Source: Lachnospiraceae bacterium (lineage in GTDB: Bacteria > Bacillota > Clostridia > Lachnospirales > Lachnospiraceae). From it: a stretch of 64,000 bases of DNA. The position numbers and the translations under genes are program-made. Under the pieces are notes generated by a model. That model saw only the letters and a list, made by a program, of their open reading frames with translations, was not told the DNA's origin and made no database searches. Each line of letters opens with the position of its first letter. Position 1 is the first letter of the stretch. The stretch covers positions 1 to 64,000 of the forward strand of contig JAAUZC010000002.1 in the NCBI GenBank assembly GCA_014804795.1, written 5' to 3'. Shown piece after piece: positions 43,307 to 52,260 of the stretch.

Positions 43307-45611
43307 CCTGATCTCCATTTCGGCGAAAGTGAGAAAAAAACAAAACAAAATGACAATCATCTGTATCGTGCTTGCGGTATTTCTTGTGAGCGGGGTATTT
43401 TCCATGGCGGATATGGGCGTCAGGGCAGAAAAGGCAAATATGGTAAACAAGCACGGCAACTGGCATATATGTCTGCGCGAAGTAGATGAGGATACGGCTG
43501 CACGGATATGTGCTGAAAGGAACGTTGCGGCCTTCTCCTGGTACGACAGTATAAATTATAGAATAGATCAGGATTACTATATAAACAGAAAGAGAGCGGC
43601 TCTCTGCGGTGTGGATGAGGCGTATCTCACTGAGATACGGGTCTCCGATATGGAGGGCGGGTTTCCGGAAAACGCACAGGAAGTGATGCTCACTTCAAAC
43701 GCGAAAGAGGTTCTCGGTATCAGTATAGGAGATACTGTTGCGGTCAATACGCCTGCCGGCGATATGTATTACACTGTGTCAGGTTTCAAATATGACGAGG
43801 AGGCCATATTTTATGACGCTGTTGTCATATTTATGGAGAGAGAGGCATTTGCCGCAGCCTGTGAGCTTACAGGCAGCGAGGACTCTTATCCGGAATATTA
43901 CATTCAATTTAAAGGACGCACAAACGCCAGAAAAGCGGTTGCACAAATAAAGGAAGAATACGGACTTACCGAGGAGAATATAGCGGAAAATGCCGCTATT
44001 ATGGGACTGGAGGGTTTCAGCAGCAATTCCTATATGGTCGGTCTCTACGGCACTGCGGCAGTTCTGGTTTTGCTCGTGCTGGCCGCCGGCGTTCTCATGA
44101 TCTCAAGCAGTATGAACAGCAATGTGTCCGAGCGCACCGAGTTTTTCGGCATGATGCGCTGTATCGGCGCCAGCAAAAAACAGATCGTGCGGTTTGTGCG
44201 TCTGGAAGCGCTGAACTGGTGCAAAACGGCTGTTCCGGCAGGCATAGCCGCTGCCATGGTTGTAAGTTGGGGACTGTGCGCATTTTTACGGTATTTTATC
44301 GGAGATGAGTTCGCAGGTATGCCGCTTTTTTCCATCAGCCCGGTTGGTATTATATGCGGAATTGTCATCGGGATGACCACGGTTTTGATCGCGGCACAGT
44401 CACCGGCGAAGAGAGCAGCTGGGGTCTCGCCTGCGGCCGCGGTTTCGGGTAATGCGTTCACCGCAAAGAATGTCCGGTATGGAGCCCATGCCGGTTTCGG
44501 CAGAATTCAAACTGCGCTGGGAATCCATCATGCTGTATCGTCAAAGAAAAATCTTGTGCTTATGACGCTTTCCTTTGCGGTCAGTATCATTATGTTTTTA
44601 TGTTTTTCTTCGATGGTCGGATTTGTAGAGCACGCCCTGCCATCACTTCGATCCTACACTCCCGATGTCTCTATCACAAGTATAGACGGGAGCTGTTCGA
44701 TAGACAGAAAGCTCTATGAGGAAATTGACGGGCGGCATGGTATAGAAAATATTTACGGCAATATGTTTGCGCTCCATACGCCTGTATTATCAGACAGGAC
44801 GGACGAGGTCGATCTGATCTCCTACGATGATTATATGCTTAACTGGTCAAAAGACAATGCTCTGCTCGACGGAGATCTTTCAAAGATTGCGGGCGACAGC
44901 AGGTATGTTTTTACCATTCACAATAAGACAAGTACTCTGCGAAAGGGTGATAAAATACAGATAGACGGGGAAGAACTTGAAGTTGCGGGCGAACTGTCTG
45001 TAGGGATATGGTCGGACGGGAAAGCCACTGTCGTCTGTTCCGAGGAGACCTTCACCCGTCTCACAAGTGAAAGCAATTATACGATATTATGTGTTAAATT
45101 GACAAAGGATGCGACGGAAAGCGATATAGCGTTTCTCCGCGATTTGGCGGGAGAACATTCCTTCATAGATTATCGGGAGAGCAACCGCCAGAACAGAAGT
45201 ACTTACTGGCTGTTTACAATCCTGGTATATGGTTTTCTGGCAATCATCGCCATGATCACTGTGTTAAATATTATGAACAGTATTTCCATGAGCGTATCGG
45301 CAAAGATCAAACAGTACGGGGCAATGCGCGCGATTGGCATGGACACAGGGCAGCTTACGGGAATGGTTGCCGCTGAAGCGGTAACTTACGCAGCACTCGG
45401 CTGTATCATCGGCATTGCGGTGGGGCTTCCTCTCCATAAAGCGTTTTTTGAGAAAATGGTGACATCCCACTTTGGCGATCCGTGGAAATTCCCTGTCACT
45501 GCAATGGCAGTGATACTCATCATCGTGGCGGTATCCTGCATAGCGGCGGTATATAAACCGGCAAAAAGGATCAAAAATATGTCTGTGACAGAGGTGATTT
45601 CGAATGAGTGA
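43290..45611 (+). CDS. FtsX-like ABC permease
   Basis: ATG 43290 follows gggagg; 773 residues. It has an N-terminal membrane segment, a long outside domain (about 50-250), three segments with the FtsX core (F-F-G-M-M-R-C-I-G-A-S-K-K-Q), then a duplicated half with a second outside domain and three more segments (Y-G-A-M-R-A-I-G-M-D). The MacB/VncB-like double FtsX layout suggests export or mechanotransmission, not import. Its operon partners are the regulator, kinase and ATPase upstream. Confidence 0.92.
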   Translation: MKSYLNLISISAKVRKKQNKMTIICIVLAVFLVSGVFSMADMGVRAEKANMVNKHGNWHICLREVDEDTAARICAERNVAAFSWYDSINYRIDQDYYINRKRAALCGVDEAYLTEIRVSDMEGGFPENAQEVMLTSNAKEVLGISIGDTVAVNTPAGDMYYTVSGFKYDEEAIFYDAVVIFMEREAFAAACELTGSEDSYPEYYIQFKGRTNARKAVAQIKEEYGLTEENIAENAAIMGLEGFSSNSYMVGLYGTAAVLVLLVLAAGVLMISSSMNSNVSERTEFFGMMRCIGASKKQIVRFVRLEALNWCKTAVPAGIAAAMVVSWGLCAFLRYFIGDEFAGMPLFSISPVGIICGIVIGMTTVLIAAQSPAKRAAGVSPAAAVSGNAFTAKNVRYGAHAGFGRIQTALGIHHAVSSKKNLVLMTLSFAVSIIMFLCFSSMVGFVEHALPSLRSYTPDVSITSIDGSCSIDRKLYEEIDGRHGIENIYGNMFALHTPVLSDRTDEVDLISYDDYMLNWSKDNALLDGDLSKIAGDSRYVFTIHNKTSTLRKGDKIQIDGEELEVAGELSVGIWSDGKATVVCSEETFTRLTSESNYTILCVKLTKDATESDIAFLRDLAGEHSFIDYRESNRQNRSTYWLFTILVYGFLAIIAMITVLNIMNSISMSVSAKIKQYGAMRAIGMDTGQLTGMVAAEAVTYAALGCIIGIAVGLPLHKAFFEKMVTSHFGDPWKFPVTAMAVILIIVAVSCIAAVYKPAKRIKNMSVTEVISNE

Positions 45612-45616
45612 TATAG

Positions 45617-45650
45617 AGAAGGCGGCTGTTAAAAATGCAGCCGTCTTCTT
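45617..45650. terminator. Bidirectional terminator
   Basis: GGCGGCTG pairs with CAGCCGTC around ttaaaaatg between convergent genes. It overlaps the 3' end of the minus-strand gene. Confidence 0.65.
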
Positions 45651-46333
45651 GCCTCCTCACGCACTCTGGGTAACAGCAGGATCGTCACGATAGCGATAAT
45701 GAAGATAACGCATACGGTAAGCACGATGGCCGACCATGTGATGCGCAGCGGACTTCCCAGAAAATTCCTGCAAAGCAGTTCAATGCCGATGCAGAATAAA
45801 GGAATCAGTGAAAAGATATAAAGCGTTACCGAAAAAGCGGAATGGTTTATTTTTAGAACAGACAGTATAAAAATTTCCAGCAGAAAAGTAAACAGGGCCG
45901 CGATCGGAAGCCCCAGATAAAAGAGCCAGTCCGCAGAACCGGTCAGGCGGGAGATCAGGTATAAATAGAAAGAAACCGCCAGTCCGTCCATGAAAACGGC
46001 AAGATACGGCGAAAGTTTTCTGTAAAAGATGTAAGGAATACAGATAACCCAGATAACCAGGCAGAAACCGATCACAAGCAATGACCAGGGGGTGCCTGTA
46101 AAAACAAGCCAGTTTAAAATACCACAGGTTATGCTGATCGTAGAAAGCAGTACGCTGATGAAGATAGCAGCGTCTTTTCTGCGGGCAGGCTCCACCTTTC
46201 CTTTGGTGGCAGGATAGGGGGATGTGGCCTCAAAATAAGGGATATTATTGGGGTCCAGAACGGGCGTATTGCAGAGGGGGCATCTTTTTAAAGAAGGATC
46301 CAGTTCTACGCCGCAGTGCACACAATATGACAT
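45629..46333 (-). CDS. Zinc-ribbon membrane protein (DUF6320-like)
   Basis: A 234-residue protein: an N-terminal zinc ribbon (C4-x2-C7 and C18-x2-C21: Y-C-V-H-C-G and C-P-L-C-N) followed by five or six hydrophobic segments. I recall this architecture as DUF6320, found next to acyltransferase-like genes. It lies 49 bp downstream of the acyltransferase on the minus strand, so the two are probably co-transcribed. Function unknown. Confidence 0.75.
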   Translation of the reverse strand: MSYCVHCGVELDPSLKRCPLCNTPVLDPNNIPYFEATSPYPATKGKVEPARRKDAAIFISVLLSTISITCGILNWLVFTGTPWSLLVIGFCLVIWVICIPYIFYRKLSPYLAVFMDGLAVSFYLYLISRLTGSADWLFYLGLPIAALFTFLLEIFILSVLKINHSAFSVTLYIFSLIPLFCIGIELLCRNFLGSPLRITWSAIVLTVCVIFIIAIVTILLLPRVREEARRRLHF

Positions 46334-46382
46334 ACATTACCTCGATTCTGTGCAGAGTTTTCTGCACGGTCATTGCTTGTTC

Positions 46383-47693
46383 TTATTTCTGGGATATCTC
46401 CCGGTTGCTCTCTATTTTTACATGAATGCCGTCCTGTATCAGCTTGCGGAAAAAGTACCGTTCGACATCCGCTTCTTTTATGCTGCTGGCAAAGCCTATC
46501 GTTAAGGTATCCTGAAAACTGATGATGGCGCAGTTGGTTCTGCGGGAAAAGGGCTGCCCCATACAGATATCAAAACGCTCCAGATAGGGCATCATATCTT
46601 CCGGTACGCGCAGCACTCCCATATTAGTCAGTCCGGCGGAGGAGTTTTTATCCTGCACACGGGTGTAAAAAAGTCTGACGACAAAATCTTTCAAAAACAA
46701 CGGTACGACCCGGATAAACGGATTGCGCTGGGTGGAAGCGTTGGTGGTGATATCCCCCCGCAGAAACTTTTCATTGATATAATACTGCATATAATTGTGG
46801 ACATGCAGGACGATCTCTTCAAAACTGTATTCGCCGAGCCTGGGGTCTACGGACGGGTAGATCATGGTAATAAAATTGCGCAGTGTTTTGGATGGAAAGA
46901 ACCTGCGCAGATTGACCGGCATGGCAATCCGGACAGGTAAAAGTTTCCAGGGATTTTCGCTTTCCTGCTTTTGTAAAAGAGCATAGAGAAGTACAGCGTT
47001 CAGGTATTCTGTGATAGTTACCTGATATTTTTTTGCCGCTTTTTTTACTTCCGATGCAGATAGGATTCCGTTTATGATATTCAGCGTATAAAAAGGTTCT
47101 TTTGTGCCGCGCACCCGGTAGGTTTTTTCGCTGGGGCGGGGCGGACGCACCCTGGCATTGGAGTAGCGCATATAGGCGTCTTCCAGTTCTTCCGGATCAG
47201 GTTTTTCATCGATATCCAGAACGAAACCGCCGCAGGAGATGGAAGAACCCAACAATTTCAAATATTCTGCAGTGATCGTCTGCAAAACATACATGCCGCC
47301 GGTGCCGTCTCCGAGAGAATGATGCGCTTCCAGGGATATTCTGCAGTCATAATAGTAGATACGCAAAAGATAACGGTTGTTTTCTTTAAACGGCATGGGC
47401 ATACAGGGATTATTGATATCCCGCTGCACAAAAGGACCCGGCCTGTCGTTCGGTTCTAAGTAACGCCAGAACAGTCCCTTCCGGATAGCGGATTTATAAG
47501 TGGGAAACCGGGGAAGGGTCATATCCACTGCTTTCTGCAGAATATCCGGTTTTACAGGCTCTTTTAAGAGTACAGAAAGCCTGTATACAGAAGAAAAATC
47601 CCGGCGCTGCAGGGTAGGGTAGACGATCGCCGATAAGTCCAGTTTATACCAGATGCTTCGCACCGGTTTTTTTGTATGTTTGTCACGTTTCAT
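46383..47693 (-). CDS. Condensation-domain/alcohol acetyltransferase-like acyltransferase
   Basis: A 436-residue protein with the acyltransferase motif H124-H125-x3-D129-G (A-H-H-S-L-G-D-G-T-G-G) in the expected position and L-P-V-R-I-A-M-P-V-N-L-R-R in the second half. This is the BAHD/condensation/wax-ester-synthase fold; it may acylate an alcohol or lipid. It is divergent from an esterase gene and upstream of a zinc-ribbon membrane protein gene, suggesting a small lipid or ester pathway. Substrate unknown. Confidence 0.82.
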   Translation of the reverse strand: MKRDKHTKKPVRSIWYKLDLSAIVYPTLQRRDFSSVYRLSVLLKEPVKPDILQKAVDMTLPRFPTYKSAIRKGLFWRYLEPNDRPGPFVQRDINNPCMPMPFKENNRYLLRIYYYDCRISLEAHHSLGDGTGGMYVLQTITAEYLKLLGSSISCGGFVLDIDEKPDPEELEDAYMRYSNARVRPPRPSEKTYRVRGTKEPFYTLNIINGILSASEVKKAAKKYQVTITEYLNAVLLYALLQKQESENPWKLLPVRIAMPVNLRRFFPSKTLRNFITMIYPSVDPRLGEYSFEEIVLHVHNYMQYYINEKFLRGDITTNASTQRNPFIRVVPLFLKDFVVRLFYTRVQDKNSSAGLTNMGVLRVPEDMMPYLERFDICMGQPFSRRTNCAIISFQDTLTIGFASSIKEADVERYFFRKLIQDGIHVKIESNREISQK

Positions 47694-47853
47694 GATTATA
47701 GTATACCCAAATAAGAAGAAGATAGCAAGTAAGCTTTATGCAGTTTTGAAAAAGGAAAAAATTTTTATAGAAATTTTTTGAAATATGTCAAAAGCTATTG
47801 AAATTAAAAAGAAAATCGTACATACTAACATATAGTGGGTATAAAAAGAATAA

Positions 47854-47867
47854 ATAACGCGCGTTAT
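47854..47867. promoter_or_regulatory. Perfect 14-bp palindrome in divergent region
   Basis: ATAACGCGCGTTAT lies 21 bp before the esterase ATG in the AT-rich gap between the divergent acyltransferase and esterase genes. It is a plausible operator for shared control. The rest of the 195-bp gap is A/T-rich with no gene. Confidence 0.45.
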
Positions 47868-47888
47868 GAATAGGGTGGAAAAGGATAT

Positions 47889-48794
47889 ATGGCGATCAGC
47901 AAAAAAAATCAGGGACTGTTACATCTTGTGAAAAGAGTGCATGGCGCTGTAGAAAATACAGATATTGAAAAGCAGAGGCAGTCTCAGGATCAGCTTGGCG
48001 CGTTATTCGGGCAGAATAAGGCCATTTTGATCAAAGAAGTGAATATCGACGGCATGTATGGCGAATGGCTGTGTGTGAACAGAGCTCATATGAAAAAGTA
48101 TGTGATCTTGTACTGTCATGGCGGCGGTTATTCTACCGGCAGCAGCATCTATGGGAGAACACTGACAACAAGATTGGCATCTTCTACTTCTATGGATGTG
48201 TTAAGTTTTGATTATAGACTGGCACCGGAACATCCCTATCCCGCGGCGATAGAAGATGCGCTGAAAGCATGGAATCATTTGATGATGTTCGGCTATGGAG
48301 CGAGGGACGTTATTCTGGTGGGAGATTCCGCAGGGGGCAATCTGGCGCTTACGCTGACGCATCAGTTGAAAAAAGAGGGACGTCTTCTGCCGAGGGGGAT
48401 CGTGCTGCTTTCTCCCTGGACAGATCTCACATCTTCCGGCAAATCTCATGAGACAAAAGAGGGAATTGATCCTGTTCTTGATGCGGCGTATCTGAAAGAA
48501 GCCATAGAAAATTATCTGGGAAAGGATTATGACGAAGAACTGTTAAAAGATCCGTCGGTTTCTCCGCTGTTCGGGGAATTTGAGGGGTTCCCGCCGACTT
48601 ACATTCAGGTGGGGGATCAGGAAATCTTACAGAGTGACAGCACACTTTTGTATAAGAAAATGAACCAGGCGGGCGTAAATGTGACATTGGATGTTTTTAA
48701 AGGCATGTGGCATGTTTTCCAGATGTCGCCCTTTAAAACTGCGGCGGAAGCAATGGATAAAAATGCGGAATTTATATTCAGCCTTTGCCGATGA
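47889..48794 (+). CDS. Alpha/beta hydrolase, HSL-type esterase
   Basis: A 301-residue soluble enzyme. The oxyanion loop is H77-G-G-G, the nucleophile S147 sits in G-D-S-A-G-G, and D243 and H275 (M-W-H-V-F) complete the triad. This is the hormone-sensitive lipase group (acetyl-esterase-like). Ribosome site is weak (ggtggaaaagg). It is divergent from the acyltransferase and may hydrolyse its product or supply acyl groups. Confidence 0.9.
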   Translation: MAISKKNQGLLHLVKRVHGAVENTDIEKQRQSQDQLGALFGQNKAILIKEVNIDGMYGEWLCVNRAHMKKYVILYCHGGGYSTGSSIYGRTLTTRLASSTSMDVLSFDYRLAPEHPYPAAIEDALKAWNHLMMFGYGARDVILVGDSAGGNLALTLTHQLKKEGRLLPRGIVLLSPWTDLTSSGKSHETKEGIDPVLDAAYLKEAIENYLGKDYDEELLKDPSVSPLFGEFEGFPPTYIQVGDQEILQSDSTLLYKKMNQAGVNVTLDVFKGMWHVFQMSPFKTAAEAMDKNAEFIFSLCR

Positions 48795-48853
48795 TGCCGG
48801 AACGAAAAAACAGTATCTGTCCGAACAGATATGAAAACTGAAATAGAGGAGTT

Positions 48854-49888
48854 ATGATGATGGAAATGGAATTTTTACGGAAACTTCCGACTCCGCAGGA
48901 GATCAAGGAAGAGTTTCCTTTACATACAGAAATAGAACATGTTAAGGCGCAGAGAGATCAGATTTTAAGGAATATTTTTGAGGGAAATGATGACAGGCTG
49001 CTTCTGCTGATCGGACCCTGTTCGGCGGACAATGAGGACGCAGTGTTAGACTATCTTTGCAGACTGCGGAAAGTGGCGGAGAAAGTAAAAGATAAAATTT
49101 TTATAGTGCCCAGAATATATACCAATAAGCCCAGAACCATCGGCGCCGGTTACAAAGGGATGCTGCATCAGCCCGATCCGGAGCGGGGAACGGATATGCT
49201 AAAAGGCATTATCGCAATCAGAGAACTGCACACAAGGGCGGTGAAAGAGACCGGTTTCACCTGTGCGGATGAGATGCTTTATCCGGAAAACCATCGTTAT
49301 TTGTCGGATCTGCTCGCCTATGTGGCGGTGGGAGCGCGCTCTGTGGAGGATCAGCAGCACAGATTGACGGCAAGCGGGCTCGGTATCCCGGTGGGAATGA
49401 AAAATCCTACCGGCGGTGACCTGACTGTCATGATGAACTCTGTCATTGCGGCACAGTGCGGCCATACTTTTCTGTATCGTGGTTGGGAAGTGAAGACAAA
49501 AGGGAATCCGTATGCCCATGTGATCTTGCGCGGATATGTGGATAAATTCGGCAGAAATATGCCCAATTACCACTATGAGGATCTCCGGCATGTGCTGGAA
49601 CTTTATCACGAGAGAGATTTCGAAAATCCGGCGGTGATCATAGATGCCAATCACTCCAACTCCGGCAAGGAATATATGGAGCAGATCCGTATCAGTAAGG
49701 ATGTGGTGCATAGCTGCCATATGTCCGCGGAGATCAGACGGCTTGTGAAAGGCCTGATGATAGAGAGTTACATTGAGGACGGCGCACAGAAAATAGGGGC
49801 GCATTGTTATGGAAAATCCATTACAGATCCCTGTCTCGGCTTCGATAAATCCGAGCGGCTGATCTACGAATTGGCGGAAGCATGGTAA
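48854..49888 (+). CDS. aroF: 3-deoxy-7-phosphoheptulonate synthase (DAHP synthase)
   Basis: Condenses PEP with erythrose-4-phosphate, the entry to aromatic amino acids. The 344-residue length is typical of class I alpha. Motifs: L-L-I-G-P-C-S-A-D, K-P-R-T-I-G-A-G-Y-K-G, A-R-S-V-E-D-Q-Q-H-R, G-M-K-N-P-T-G-G and I-D-A-N-H-S-N-S-G-K. Three ATGs (48854, 48857, 48860) follow agagga; which is used is open. Which isoenzyme symbol applies cannot be told from sequence alone. Confidence 0.93.
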   Translation: MMMEMEFLRKLPTPQEIKEEFPLHTEIEHVKAQRDQILRNIFEGNDDRLLLLIGPCSADNEDAVLDYLCRLRKVAEKVKDKIFIVPRIYTNKPRTIGAGYKGMLHQPDPERGTDMLKGIIAIRELHTRAVKETGFTCADEMLYPENHRYLSDLLAYVAVGARSVEDQQHRLTASGLGIPVGMKNPTGGDLTVMMNSVIAAQCGHTFLYRGWEVKTKGNPYAHVILRGYVDKFGRNMPNYHYEDLRHVLELYHERDFENPAVIIDANHSNSGKEYMEQIRISKDVVHSCHMSAEIRRLVKGLMIESYIEDGAQKIGAHCYGKSITDPCLGFDKSERLIYELAEAW

Positions 49889-49907
49889 AATCCGGGGAGG
49901 CGAGGAC

Positions 49908-51317
49908 ATGGTATTTAGCAGTTTAGAATTTTTGTTCCTGTTTCTGCCCCTGTTTTTACTTGTATATTACCTGATACCCCTGAAATGGAAAAACGGCTTA
50001 CTGTTTGTGGGCAGTCTGGTTTTTTACGGTTTCGGGATATCCTGGAATATTTATTATCTGGGGCTCATCATAGTCTCTGTTGTCCTTAATTTTGCGGCGG
50101 CAACGGGAATAGAGTATTTTAGAAGAAAAAGCAGAATACGGAACAGGGAAGAAAGTAAAAAGAGAAAAAGCGCAGGAGAAAAAGTCATTCTTGTGCTGGG
50201 GCTTTGCTATAATTTCGGCGTTTTACTGTTCTTCAAATATGCAGGATTTTTTATGAAAAATATAGTCCTGCCGATAGGAATCAGCTTTTATACGTTTCAG
50301 ATCACATCTTACCTGATTGATGTGTATAACCGCAAGACGAGGGCGGAACAGGATGTGTTTCGCTTAGGGGCGTATCTGACGATGTTTCCGCAGTTGATTG
50401 CCGGGCCTATTGTGAAGTACAGCACAGTGCATAAACAGCTTCGGAGAAGAAAGATTACCCTTATAGGCTGTAATCATGGATTGCAGATATTTACGCTGGG
50501 TTTGGGCTTTAAAGTGCTTCTTGCCAACCAGCTTGGAAATCTGTGGGAAGATATTCAGACCATCGGTTATGAGAGTATATCCACTCCCCTTGCGTGGCTT
50601 GGTATTTTGGCGTACAGTCTGCAGATTTATTTTGATTTTTACGGGTATTCCCTGATGGCGGTAGGACTCGGAAAGCTTCTCGGTTTTCAGATTCCGGATA
50701 ATTTCAGGCAGCCGTATATGTCTTTATCCATGACAGAATTCTGGCGCAGATGGCATATCACGCTGGGACGGTGGTTCAGGGAGTATGTTTATATTCCGCT
50801 TGGCGGAAACAGAAAAGGAAAAGGCAGGCAGTTTTTCAATATGCTCGTGGTCTGGCTTTTAACCGGACTGTGGCATGGCGCAAACTGGAACTTTATTCTT
50901 TGGGGGCTTTTGCTGTTTATCATTCTGTGTGTGGAGAAAGCGGGGCTTATCAAAGTACTGGAAAGATGGAAAGTGCTGGGGCATCTTTATATGTGCTTCC
51001 TGATTCCGGTGAGCTGGACATTATTTGCTATTACGGATTTCGGACAGCTGAAAGTTTATCTGTTAAAACTGTTTCCCTTTTTTACGCAGGGCGCGTCTTC
51101 GGCAGTTATCTTTGCAGGGGATTTTGAAAAATACATTGCGATGTATGGTATCGGGCTGGCAGCGGGACTGATCTTGTGTACCGGGATTGCGGAGAAGATT
51201 TTTATCAAATGGAGAAATAAATTCTGGATGTCCGTTTTGCTGTTACTCATTTTTGGAGCATCAGTCTATTGCATGTACCGTGGACTGAACGATCCGTTTT
51301 TGTACTACAGATTTTAA
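49908..51317 (+). CDS. MBOAT family O-acyltransferase (AlgI/DltB-like)
   Basis: A 469-residue polytopic protein with about eleven hydrophobic segments. The catalytic H323 is in L-T-G-L-W-H-G-A-N-W, and the conserved W-R-R-W-H-I-T-L-G-R-W-F-R-E-Y block is at about 280-293. Such proteins pass acetyl groups across the membrane to a cell-wall or secreted polysaccharide. The next gene encodes a membrane-anchored SGNH hydrolase that likely completes the transfer. Ribosome site ggggagg. Confidence 0.93.
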   Translation: MVFSSLEFLFLFLPLFLLVYYLIPLKWKNGLLFVGSLVFYGFGISWNIYYLGLIIVSVVLNFAAATGIEYFRRKSRIRNREESKKRKSAGEKVILVLGLCYNFGVLLFFKYAGFFMKNIVLPIGISFYTFQITSYLIDVYNRKTRAEQDVFRLGAYLTMFPQLIAGPIVKYSTVHKQLRRRKITLIGCNHGLQIFTLGLGFKVLLANQLGNLWEDIQTIGYESISTPLAWLGILAYSLQIYFDFYGYSLMAVGLGKLLGFQIPDNFRQPYMSLSMTEFWRRWHITLGRWFREYVYIPLGGNRKGKGRQFFNMLVVWLLTGLWHGANWNFILWGLLLFIILCVEKAGLIKVLERWKVLGHLYMCFLIPVSWTLFAITDFGQLKVYLLKLFPFFTQGASSAVIFAGDFEKYIAMYGIGLAAGLILCTGIAEKIFIKWRNKFWMSVLLLLIFGASVYCMYRGLNDPFLYYRF

Positions 51318-51364
51318 GAAAAACTGTTTTTCTGGCAGAGTATGACCAAATGGGGTTTTAAGAT

Positions 51365-52204
51365 ATGAGGAAATATCATTATCTGGTCTTGTTTTTGATT
51401 GGATATCTTGTGCTGTGGCCCTTTATTTTGCACAAGTTATATATAGAAGAGAAAAAAAATACAGAGGTTTTTGAGGAACTGCCCGTCCCGGAAAAGGAAG
51501 AGCTACCTGTCATGGCGGATGTTTCTGAGACGGTATCGGACAATGATACAGTATCCGGAAGTGACACGGTATCGGAAAGTGAGACAGTATCCGGGAATGA
51601 GGCAGAAGAAGATTCGGAAGATATGGAAGAAGAGCTGCCGCCTGAGCTGTTTTTCCAGGATACGTTGTTTATCGGGGACTCCCGCACTATGGGATTGGTG
51701 GAGTATGCAGATTTAAACAATGCGGTGGTGTTTGCCAATACGGGCATGAATATTTACAGGCTTTATTCCACGAAAAACGCGGTGCGCGGACAGGAAGCCT
51801 ATCTGGAAGATATTCTGGCCGAGAGGCAGTACCGTAAGATTTACCTGATGTTAGGGATCAATGAGCTGGGTTATGATGAGGCAAAGACGGTAGAACGTTT
51901 TGAAGAGGAGATAGTGAATCTTCGAGAGCTTCAGCCGGATGCAAAAATCATACTGGAGGCGAATTTGCATGTGACAGCGGCGCGGTCTGAACGGGATGAT
52001 ATATTTAATAATGAGAATATTGACAGGATCAATGACAATATCCGGCAGATCGCGGAGAAATATGAACTTGACTACATTGATGTGAATGAAATATTTGACG
52101 ATGAAAGCGGAGGCCTGAATCCGGAATATACGCATGACAATGTACATGTGCTCGGAAAATACTACCAGCAGTGGGCGGACTGGATCAGGGAAAACGGGAT
52201 ATAA
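51365..52204 (+). CDS. Membrane-anchored SGNH/GDSL acyl hydrolase or transferase
   Basis: A 279-residue protein: one N-terminal membrane anchor (about 7-26), an acidic Ser/Thr linker with four hexapeptide repeats (about 55-78), and an SGNH domain with S106 (F-I-G-D-S-R), N165 in G-I-N-E-L-G, and D258/H261 (H-D-N-V-H). The domain faces outside. It follows the MBOAT gene by 47 bp and probably acts as the outer acyltransferase or esterase of the pair. Confidence 0.88.
   Translation: MRKYHYLVLFLIGYLVLWPFILHKLYIEEKKNTEVFEELPVPEKEELPVMADVSETVSDNDTVSGSDTVSESETVSGNEAEEDSEDMEEELPPELFFQDTLFIGDSRTMGLVEYADLNNAVVFANTGMNIYRLYSTKNAVRGQEAYLEDILAERQYRKIYLMLGINELGYDEAKTVERFEEEIVNLRELQPDAKIILEANLHVTAARSERDDIFNNENIDRINDNIRQIAEKYELDYIDVNEIFDDESGGLNPEYTHDNVHVLGKYYQQWADWIRENGI
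51527..51598 (+). repeat. Four 18-bp tandem repeats inside the SGNH linker
   Basis: Encode (E/D)-T-V-S-x-x four times. Likely unstable in copy number; they set the spacing of the catalytic domain from the membrane. Confidence 0.8.
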
Positions 52205-52206
52205 AA

Positions 52207-52239
52207 GCATTGCCGGAATGAAGTCCGGGCCGGCAATGC
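52207..52239. terminator. Hairpin between convergent genes
   Basis: GCATTGCCGG pairs perfectly with CCGGCAATGC, loop 13 nt. It has no T-run, so it may act only as a transcript end protector. Confidence 0.55.
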
Positions 52240-52260
52240 CTATGACAAACCAAAGAAAGA

